From: Oscillospiraceae bacterium | Lineage (GTDB): Bacteria; Bacillota; Clostridia; Saccharofermentanales; Saccharofermentanaceae | Reading direction: 5' to 3' | Length of the DNA: 5,268 nt | Assembly: GCA_902795955.1 (NCBI GenBank) | Contig: CADBNJ010000094.1 | Span: forward strand, 1-5,268 | Shown here: in pieces, positions 1-5,268 of the stretch | How the letters are laid out: each line of letters begins with the position of its first letter | Position numbering within the stretch: the first letter of the stretch is position 1 | Notes under the pieces: generated by a model | Told to the model about the DNA's origin: nothing | The model's input: only the letters and a program-made list of their open reading frames with translations | Database searches by the model: none | Program-made: the position numbers and the translations under genes

Positions 1-2625
1 CTTGAAAGGTATGCTCGTGAAGTAAAGCGTTACCGGTATCTGCGCCAGCTCATTAAGATCCGACGACGCGGTGAATTCCATCTCATAGACACCGTGAACA
101 TCGCTCGTTATACCGAAGATAAAGTCCTTGCCGGTACTCGTATCCACCTGATCGAGCACGTTAATGACAGGATTGTCGTCGATCTCATAGAAATAATCCG
201 CCTCTGCACTGACACTCTCGTTTGTGAACGGACAGTCAACGTGATCGATCTCGACAGCCTTGCCGTTCAGCCTGTCCATTGCAGGCGTATTCATCGCAAA
301 ATTCAGGATATTGCGGGCGTTGCGCTGCAGCTCGGCTCTTGTAATATTCTCACCCTTCTTCAGCTCGTCTAAGCAGTCCGAATCATCAATATACTTCATA
401 TCGACCGAGGAACAGACCATGTAAAGGTCATTCTGGGCGCGTGCCATGGCAGCATGCTCCCTCAGGTTGTGGTGCATATTGGCAGCGGGGGCCTCAATGA
501 TATACGCCCACCAGTCAGTCATTGTTATTCCTGTATAGTGCCACTGCTGTCTCAGGACCATGGTGTTAAGCTCGTAATTAGCCGCACCGTAGGTACCGTT
601 GATCTTGTTATATACGGTCATTATCGACCTGGCGTGACCGTCCCTGACAGCCATCTCGAATCCGCGCAGATAGATCTCACGGAGCGCACGCTCGGATACA
701 ACGGAATCCATATCACGCCTTCTCGTCTCGCGGTTGTTGACACAGAAATGCTTGATCGTCGCGGTAACATTATGCTCTTCAAGCGCCTTGATCTGCGCAC
801 ATGCCATCCTTCCCGTCAGCAGCGGATCCTCCGAGAAATACTCGAAATTCCTTCCGTTGAGCGGATGACGGTGAATATTTATTCCGGGACCCAGGATCGT
901 ATCAACCCTGTTGCTCAGCATCTCGATGCCGAACCACCCGAACAGGCTCTCCACCGCAGCGGTGTTGAACGTAGCGGCGATACATGTTCCGTTAGGTATG
1001 GAGAAAGCCTTCTTGCCGCTGTCGATCCTCATTCCCGAAGGACCGTCGGAACAGCAGCATGCGGGAACACCCTTGTTCTTGAGTTCCTTGAGAACTCCCG
1101 CAAAGCCTCCTGCAGTACCGGTCGTTACCTTGGGGCAGCTCATGCCCTCGCCCCTGATCATCAGGCAGAGTTCCTCATCGGACAGCTGGGCGATAAAATC
1201 ATCCATCGATGCCCTGCCTTCTTTGACATCTATGAGCTTAATGCCCCTGTCTCCCGTCTGCGGGATCTCCTCTCCGACGAGCGTCAGGCATTCAGCCCTG
1301 TAATCCTTCTTCCTCGTCGGAACCTTCTCGAATACGAGCTTGCCCGACGCATCCTGCGTGAATCTGTCGAATTCCTCGACGGGTGCCATAACCGGTTCCA
1401 GAGGCTCTATATTCCTGCTCTCGTTGAGCGTAAAGCTCAGGATGATATCAGATACAAGACTGTCGCCTCCGAGGTGCAGATCATAGATGCCTTCCTCAAG
1501 GATCCACCCTGTTCCCAGGCCTGCCCTGCCGTCATCATCGAAAGAGGCAAGATCCCTCATCTTAGCCTCTATCTCAACATTGCATGTGCCTCCGGGCATG
1601 ATCTCATATGTCTTCTCGAAGCCTGCAAGCACCCTTGAAGGCTTAGCCAGCTTCCCCCCGGGCGGAGCCGCAAACAGGAGCACCGTCTTCTTGCCCGGGA
1701 TCTCTCCGAGGTTGGTGACTCTCGCGTTCACTACGACCTTATCGTCATGAACTGTCAATGTAGCGCCGGAGATCATGAACGTCGTGTACGACAGACCATA
1801 TCCGAACGGATACATCACTTTGTCCGGAGCGAACGTCGTGAAATACCTGTAACCTACAAAGATATCCTCCGAATAGTGGTCCTTTATGCTGTTCTTATCA
1901 CCGAAATAAGGTGTCGCCGGATAATCGTCGATACTCCTTGCGATCGTGTCGGGAAGGATTCCCGAAGGACATACCTCGCCCGTCAGGATCTTCGCACATG
2001 CCGTGCCTCCGACCATTCCGCACTGCCAGATGTAAAGCACGGCAGACGGACGGTATCTGGTAACAAAGCTCATGTCGATGATGTTGCCGGTATTGAGCAG
2101 AACTATCGTCCTGCCGAACGCGCCGCACACCTTGCGGATCATGTCCTCTTCGCCGTCCTGCAGTCTCAGTGATCCCTTGTCGTAAGAATTATCACGGTCT
2201 TCACCCGCCGTTCTGGCAAGCACGATCACCGCACAGTCATTGCGCTTTGCAGCTTCTGCAACTATCTCACCGTCAAGAGGCATCTCCTCCTGGGACCATC
2301 TCTCATTGCCCCAGCCGATACCCTGATCGATCGGATTATTAATCTCCCATTCGTCATATATCCTGATGAGTTCATCATCGAGAGTAACCTTACCTGAAGC
2401 GGCAAGACCTTCCCTGATGTCTACAACATGCTCAACATTGACCATTCCGCCGGAACCCGTACCGCTCTTGTAGTAGTGGTTCTGCATCCTGCCGAACAGC
2501 GCTACCTTTGCACCTTCCTTCAGCGGAAGCGTATTATCCCTGTTCTCCAGAAGGACCGTACCTTCGCAGGCGATATCGATCGCGGCTTTTGTATATTTAT
2601 TCCAGTCAAGTATATAATCGGGCAT
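1..2625 (-). CDS. Glycoside hydrolase family 3 beta-glucosidase, reversed domain order, 3' end outside window
   Basis: This is the first 875 codons of an enzyme expected to remove terminal beta-linked glucose from cello-oligosaccharides or other beta-glucosides; exact substrate is not readable. The usual family 3 order is permuted. Residues about 10-270 are the C-domain type, with SGTGSGG (54-60) and AGEDRDN (140-146), whose E142 is the likely acid/base. The YPFGYGLSY junction (272-280) leads into a fibronectin-III-like domain (about 285-400). The TIM barrel follows (about 475-785) with DGPSGMR (527-533), GPGINIHRHPLNGRNFEYFSEDP (579-601), KHFCVNNRE (625-633) and MTDWW (702-706), where D704 is the expected nucleophile. 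A further beta-rich stretch begins near 790 and is cut by the window edge. There is no signal peptide, so the protein is probably cytoplasmic and acts on imported oligosaccharides. The start is supported by GGAGG six bases upstream. Characterised enzymes with this order include Ruminococcus albus and Butyrivibrio fibrisolvens beta-glucosidases (recalled, not searched). Confidence 0.95.
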   Translation of the reverse strand, partial: MPDYILDWNKYTKAAIDIACEGTVLLENRDNTLPLKEGAKVALFGRMQNHYYKSGTGSGGMVNVEHVVDIREGLAASGKVTLDDELIRIYDEWEINNPIDQGIGWGNERWSQEEMPLDGEIVAEAAKRNDCAVIVLARTAGEDRDNSYDKGSLRLQDGEEDMIRKVCGAFGRTIVLLNTGNIIDMSFVTRYRPSAVLYIWQCGMVGGTACAKILTGEVCPSGILPDTIARSIDDYPATPYFGDKNSIKDHYSEDIFVGYRYFTTFAPDKVMYPFGYGLSYTTFMISGATLTVHDDKVVVNARVTNLGEIPGKKTVLLFAAPPGGKLAKPSRVLAGFEKTYEIMPGGTCNVEIEAKMRDLASFDDDGRAGLGTGWILEEGIYDLHLGGDSLVSDIILSFTLNESRNIEPLEPVMAPVEEFDRFTQDASGKLVFEKVPTRKKDYRAECLTLVGEEIPQTGDRGIKLIDVKEGRASMDDFIAQLSDEELCLMIRGEGMSCPKVTTGTAGGFAGVLKELKNKGVPACCCSDGPSGMRIDSGKKAFSIPNGTCIAATFNTAAVESLFGWFGIEMLSNRVDTILGPGINIHRHPLNGRNFEYFSEDPLLTGRMACAQIKALEEHNVTATIKHFCVNNRETRRRDMDSVVSERALREIYLRGFEMAVRDGHARSIMTVYNKINGTYGAANYELNTMVLRQQWHYTGITMTDWWAYIIEAPAANMHHNLREHAAMARAQNDLYMVCSSVDMKYIDDSDCLDELKKGENITRAELQRNARNILNFAMNTPAMDRLNGKAVEIDHVDCPFTNESVSAEADYFYEIDDNPVINVLDQVDTSTGKDFIFGITSDVHGVYEMEFTASSDLNELAQIPVTLYFTSIPFK

Positions 2626-2630
2626 GATCC

Positions 2631-2636
2631 ACCTCC
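2631..2636 (-). promoter_or_regulatory. Ribosome binding site of the beta-glucosidase gene
   Basis: Read on the minus strand, the bases before the ATG at 2625 are CGGAGGTGGATC. The GGAGGT core is a near-consensus Shine-Dalgarno sequence about five bases from the start codon, which fixes this ATG as the start. Confidence 0.85.
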
Positions 2637-2659
2637 GCTTGGCAGTGACAATTATTTAT

Positions 2660-2687
2660 ATTATATAGGGAGAATCCAAAATCACAA
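2660..2687 (-). promoter_or_regulatory. Probable sigma-A promoter of the beta-glucosidase gene
   Basis: On the minus strand, TTGTGA (2687-2682) is followed after 16 bases by a perfect TATAAT (2665-2660) in an AT-rich stretch. The expected transcript start is near 2653, giving a leader of about 28 nucleotides. The -35 box overlaps the last codons and stop of the upstream helicase gene. The glucosidase may therefore have its own promoter as well as possible read-through from the helicase, since no terminator hairpin is visible in the 56 bp between them. No operator repeat was recognised. Confidence 0.55.
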
Positions 2688-3800
2688 CACATAAGTGGCG
2701 GGATCGGCCGCCGTGTATCTGATTATCTCTTCCATCCTGTCCTGTTCGATGAAGGACACAAGGCTGTATGCCGCACCGCTCTTGCCGGCTCTCGCAGTCC
2801 TTCCGATACGGTGAAGATACAGCTCATTCTCCTTGGGTATGTCGTAATTGAATACAGCCTCTATATCGTCAACGTCAATGCCCCTTGCCACAACATCTGT
2901 GCCCACGAGACAATCAAATCTGTTCCTGCGGTAATCATCCATAACCTTGTTGCGTTTGCTCTGGCTTATGTCACCGTGAAGCACCTGAACCGAGACACCG
3001 GAATGAGCAAGTCTCTTAGCTACCCTTGAGGCCTGATCCTTGGTGTTGCAGAACACGATAAATTTGGTGTAATCCTCCTTGGCGCAGATGCGCGTAATGA
3101 CCGATATCTTGTCTTTCTCCGGGCAGTTCACGATGTATTCGTCTATATCGGGATGGTCCTCCGCCTTTGGCATGACATCTACCTCTTTGGCACCTTCCAT
3201 GAACTGCCATGTAATGTCCTGTATCTCTCTGGGCATCGTCGCGGAGAACAGAGCCATCTGCTTATCCTGAGGAGTCATGGAGATGATGCGCTTGACATCC
3301 CTGATGAATCCCATCTTCAGCATCTCATCCGCCTCATCGAGAACGAGCGTATAGATGTTGCTTATGTCGATCATCCTCCTGGTCACGAGATCGATGAGTC
3401 TGCCGGGCGTGGCAACTACTACCTGAGGGTGCTTGTCCAGCTTCTCCTTCTGGATGTTTATGCTCTGGCCGCCGATGACGGCAGTTACCTTGAACCCCTT
3501 TATGTTCTTGCCCAGGAGCCTTATCTCAGACGCGATCTGGAGCGCCAGTTCCCTCGTCGGAGCAAGGATCAGCCCCTGGATGAATCTCGCATCCATGTTG
3601 AGATATTCAAGTATAGGTATCGCGAAAGCAAAAGTCTTCCCCGTTCCCGTCGGCGCTTTCGCGATCACGCTGTAGTTATCCATGAGATACGGGATCGTCT
3701 TCTGCTGAACGGTCGTGGGGCGCTTCACCCCCATCGATCTGAGCGATGCCATTACCTCGGGAGACAGCCCGAGATCATCGAAAGTCAGTTCCTTTTCCAT
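2682..3800 (-). CDS. DEAD-box ATP-dependent RNA helicase, minimal core form
   Basis: This is a complete 372-residue ATP-dependent RNA helicase, expected to unwind short RNA duplexes in ribosome assembly, mRNA turnover or cold adaptation. All family motifs are present: an N-terminal Q motif (LTFDDLGLS with Q32/Q33), motif I APTGTGKT (49-56), PTRELALQ (81-88), GG (110-111), TPGRL (131-135), DEAD (155-158), SAT (186-188), IVFCNT (248-253), GTDVVARGID (300-309) and HRIGRTARAGKSG (330-342). It ends about 30 residues after motif VI and lacks the basic or structured RNA-binding C-terminal extension found in CshA, DeaD or DbpA, so it cannot be assigned to one of those subfamilies. The start at 3800 is chosen over an in-frame ATG at 3827 because GGAGAGGT lies just upstream of 3800 and because the predicted transcript would begin after 3827. 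It is divergent from deoB and followed in the same direction by the beta-glucosidase gene. Confidence 0.96.
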   Translation of the reverse strand: MEKELTFDDLGLSPEVMASLRSMGVKRPTTVQQKTIPYLMDNYSVIAKAPTGTGKTFAFAIPILEYLNMDARFIQGLILAPTRELALQIASEIRLLGKNIKGFKVTAVIGGQSINIQKEKLDKHPQVVVATPGRLIDLVTRRMIDISNIYTLVLDEADEMLKMGFIRDVKRIISMTPQDKQMALFSATMPREIQDITWQFMEGAKEVDVMPKAEDHPDIDEYIVNCPEKDKISVITRICAKEDYTKFIVFCNTKDQASRVAKRLAHSGVSVQVLHGDISQSKRNKVMDDYRRNRFDCLVGTDVVARGIDVDDIEAVFNYDIPKENELYLHRIGRTARAGKSGAAYSLVSFIEQDRMEEIIRYTAADPATYVL

Positions 3801-3804
3801 ATAA

Positions 3805-3812
3805 ACCTCTCC
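3805..3812 (-). promoter_or_regulatory. Ribosome binding site deciding the helicase start
   Basis: Minus-strand GGAGAGGT sits four bases upstream of the ATG at 3800. It lies inside the reading frame that would result from the upstream ATG at 3827, so it favours 3800 as the true start. Confidence 0.8.
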
Positions 3813-3829
3813 ATTAAAATTCAACACAA

Positions 3830-3838
3830 ACTATACCA
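3830..3838 (-). promoter_or_regulatory. Extended -10 promoter of the helicase gene
   Basis: On the minus strand the sequence TGGTATAGT is an extended -10 element (TGn plus a 5/6 match to TATAAT). No good -35 box is found at normal spacing, which is tolerated for extended -10 promoters. The predicted transcript start near 3823 gives a leader of roughly 23 nucleotides and lies downstream of the alternative ATG at 3827. Confidence 0.5.
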
Positions 3839-3843
3839 TAGAT

Positions 3844-3852
3844 TGCTATAAT
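3844..3852 (+). promoter_or_regulatory. Extended -10 promoter of the deoB-deoC gene
   Basis: TGCTATAAT is a perfect -10 hexamer with the TGn extension, ending 31 bases before the deoB start codon. The -35 region is weak (acacaa or nearby bases). The predicted transcript start is near 3859, giving a short leader of about 25 nucleotides, with no room for a riboswitch or attenuator. No clear operator palindrome was recognised. Confidence 0.6.
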
Positions 3853-3872
3853 TTATAACAACAAAAACGATT

Positions 3873-3880
3873 GGAGAGGT
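3873..3880 (+). promoter_or_regulatory. Ribosome binding site of deoB
   Basis: GGAGAGGT lies three bases before the ATG at 3884 (GGAG core seven bases away). It is the same octamer as the helicase ribosome binding site on the opposite strand. Confidence 0.85.
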
Positions 3881-3883
3881 ATT

Positions 3884-5268
3884 ATGGCAAAACGTGTTTT
3901 CCTTGTGGTGTTGGATTCTTTCGGAACGGGCAATGCGCCTGACGCATCAGACTTCGGAGATGAGGGCAGCAACACGCTTGCCGCAGTGCTGTCAGACTCG
4001 GATAAGCCCTTCCCCAACATGAGCAGGATGGGTCTTTTTGACATCGACGGATTATACGACAAACGCATCAGTGATTACCTCGGTTCATACACGGACCGTC
4101 CTTCTCCGATCGGTTCTTACGGCATAGTAAGGGAAGTGTCATCCGGCAAGGATTCGACGATCGGCCACTGGGAGATAAGCGGCATATTGTCTGCCGCTGC
4201 GCAGCCGACATATCCGGACGGATTTCCTTCGTTCATCCTCGATAAGATAAAGGAGATATCGGGCCGTGATATCCTGTGCAACAAGCCCTACAGCGGCACC
4301 GAAGTCATAAAGGACTACGGAGAGGAGCACATGAGGACCGGGGCTCTCATTGTCTACACATCTGCCGACAGCGTGCTCCAGATAGCTGCGCACGAGGAGA
4401 TAGTCCCGCTTGATGAGCTGTATGACATCTGCCGCAAAGTGCGCGCCTTCATGACGGGAGAGCATGCCGTCGGAAGGATCATCGCAAGACCTTTCACCGG
4501 GAATGCGGCGGAAGGCTTCACGAGGACTTCCAACAGGCACGATTTCTCCGCTCCTCCGCCGTCATCCAACATGATGGACATCCTGAAGAATTATGGTTAT
4601 GAATGCATCTCGATAGGCAAGATAAATGACCTTTTCGCAGGGGCGGGAGTGACCCGTGCGATACCCACTTCAGGCAATACTGACGGAATATCAAAGCTGA
4701 AGGATGTGATGAAGGAAGACTTCACGGGATTATGCTTTGTCAACCTTGTTGATTTCGACATGAAATACGGACACCGCAACGACATCCCCGGATATGCGGC
4801 AGCAATGCACGAATGGGATGATGCACTCGGAACGGTCCTTGATGATCTCAATGATGATGACCTTCTGATGATAACGGCCGATCACGGCTGCGATCCTTCC
4901 ACCGTATCGACAGATCATTCACGCGAGACGATCCCTCTGCTGATTTACGGGGAGGGATACAGGGTGCCTCATAACATGGGGGAACTGATCGGATTCAGTT
5001 CGATATCAAATATTGTTTTTGAAGCGCTGATGAAGAGGGATCTGCCCCGCAGGTTTACAGGCATGCCGGAGCCTGACGCAGACAACATCATGTCCTATGT
5101 GGATCTGACCAACCTTAAGGTGACTGCGACACTGCAGGATATAAGAGATCTGATAGACAGGGCGGTATCGTCACACTGTGCGTCAGTGTGCATTCCCCCC
5201 TGCTATGTCAGAGATGCATATTCCTACGCCGCAGGACGCATCAGGATCTGCACCGTCATCGGATTCCC
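3884..5268 (+). CDS. deoB: Phosphopentomutase (DeoB) fused to deoxyribose-phosphate aldolase (DeoC), 3' end outside window
   Basis: The first roughly 395 residues are a full phosphopentomutase, which interconverts (deoxy)ribose 1-phosphate and 5-phosphate in nucleoside catabolism. Alkaline-phosphatase-superfamily metal ligands are all present by alignment to the Bacillus cereus enzyme from memory: D11 (VVLDSFGTG), D292 and H297 (VDFDMKYGHR), D333 and H334 (TADHGCDP) and H345 (TDHSRE). Other family motifs are GKDSTIGHWE (88-97), VYTSADSVLQIAAHEE and RTSNRHD. The phosphate-accepting position normally Thr in GKDTxTGHWE is Ser91 here. No stop follows the usual DeoB end (about 390-395 residues). 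After a short linker the same frame continues with YVDLTNLKVTATLQDIRDLI from residue 405, HCASVCIPPCYV and CTVIGFP, the N-terminal part of DeoC. The first 461 codons lie in the window. The protein is expected to be cytoplasmic. The DeoB assignment is near certain; the fusion is well supported but the DeoC half is only partly seen. Confidence 0.94.
   Translation, partial: MAKRVFLVVLDSFGTGNAPDASDFGDEGSNTLAAVLSDSDKPFPNMSRMGLFDIDGLYDKRISDYLGSYTDRPSPIGSYGIVREVSSGKDSTIGHWEISGILSAAAQPTYPDGFPSFILDKIKEISGRDILCNKPYSGTEVIKDYGEEHMRTGALIVYTSADSVLQIAAHEEIVPLDELYDICRKVRAFMTGEHAVGRIIARPFTGNAAEGFTRTSNRHDFSAPPPSSNMMDILKNYGYECISIGKINDLFAGAGVTRAIPTSGNTDGISKLKDVMKEDFTGLCFVNLVDFDMKYGHRNDIPGYAAAMHEWDDALGTVLDDLNDDDLLMITADHGCDPSTVSTDHSRETIPLLIYGEGYRVPHNMGELIGFSSISNIVFEALMKRDLPRRFTGMPEPDADNIMSYVDLTNLKVTATLQDIRDLIDRAVSSHCASVCIPPCYVRDAYSYAAGRIRICTVIGF
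5090..5268 (+). other. deoC: DeoC-like (deoxyribose-phosphate aldolase) domain within the deoB frame, partial
   Basis: Residues 403-461 of the fused frame resemble the start of class I deoxyribose-phosphate aldolases: D-L-T-N-L-K matches the DHTxLK or MDLTTL strand of Bacillus and Escherichia coli DeoC, ASVCIPPCYV matches ASVCVNPxxV, and RICTVIGFP matches VCTVIGFP. The domain is a TIM barrel of about 215-250 residues, so only the first quarter is visible and the Schiff-base lysine lies beyond the edge. An ATG at 5090 (residue 403) and another at 5063 have no convincing ribosome binding site, and no stop separates them from DeoB, so a separately translated deoC is not supported. Confidence 0.85.

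Noticed and set aside
454..1638. A 394-codon open frame on the plus strand antisense to the beta-glucosidase.
   Set aside because: It is a codon-bias shadow: the protein has no recognisable family, no good ribosome binding site, and the opposite strand encodes clear family 3 motifs throughout.
2626..2681. Terminator sought between the helicase and the beta-glucosidase genes.
   Set aside because: No GC-rich hairpin with a T-run is present on either strand; the stretch is AT-rich promoter-like sequence.
3801..3827. Helicase start at the upstream ATG (3827), adding nine residues.
   Set aside because: The ribosome binding site lies downstream of that ATG and the predicted transcript starts near 3823, so the ATG at 3800 is preferred.
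3153..3851. A 232-codon plus-strand frame antisense to the DEAD-box helicase.
   Set aside because: It overlaps the fully motif-supported helicase, has no family resemblance and runs across the divergent promoter region.
3844..3858. AT-rich near-palindrome around tataatttata considered as a regulator binding site.
   Set aside because: The symmetry is imperfect and the sequence is explained by the -10 element and general AT-richness of the promoter.
3805..3880. Perfect 8-bp inverted repeat ACCTCTCC / GGAGAGGT flanking the divergent promoter region, considered as an operator.
   Set aside because: Each arm is simply the ribosome binding site of one of the two divergent genes, 60 bp apart, so the symmetry is explained by translation signals.
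5063..5092. Separate deoC start codons (ATG at 5063 or 5090) that would make deoB and deoC overlapping genes.
   Set aside because: No convincing Shine-Dalgarno sequence precedes either ATG and no stop codon ends the deoB frame within the window, so a fusion is the simpler reading.

Overview
The window looks like a piece of a bacterial chromosome from the Firmicutes, most likely a gut or rumen Clostridia (Ruminococcaceae/Lachnospiraceae-like). This is inferred from the strong GGAGG-type ribosome binding sites, TATAAT-type promoters, frequent AGG/AGA arginine codons, moderate GC, and a glycoside hydrolase family 3 enzyme of the reversed-domain kind known from Ruminococcus albus and Butyrivibrio fibrisolvens. 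No RNA genes, mobile elements, CRISPR arrays or phage genes are visible, and almost all of the sequence is coding.

Layout: positions 1-2625 (minus strand) hold the first 875 codons of a family 3 beta-glucosidase that runs off the left edge. Its catalytic acid/base domain precedes the TIM-barrel domain, the reverse of the usual order. Positions 2682-3800 (minus strand) hold a complete, minimal DEAD-box RNA helicase, 56 bp upstream of the glucosidase and in the same direction. Positions 3801-3883 are a compact divergent promoter region. From 3884 to the right edge (plus strand) runs a phosphopentomutase (DeoB) reading frame.

The most notable feature is that the DeoB frame does not stop where phosphopentomutases normally end. 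It continues without interruption into the N-terminal part of a deoxyribose-phosphate aldolase (DeoC), up to the CTVIGFP motif at the window edge. DeoB makes 2-deoxyribose 5-phosphate and DeoC cleaves it to acetaldehyde and glyceraldehyde 3-phosphate, so the frame appears to encode a bifunctional enzyme for two consecutive steps of deoxynucleoside catabolism.

The helicase and the DeoB-DeoC gene are transcribed away from each other from two extended -10 promoters only a few bases apart. Apart from that shared promoter region, the three genes have no obvious common task: beta-glucoside hydrolysis, RNA remodelling and deoxynucleoside salvage.
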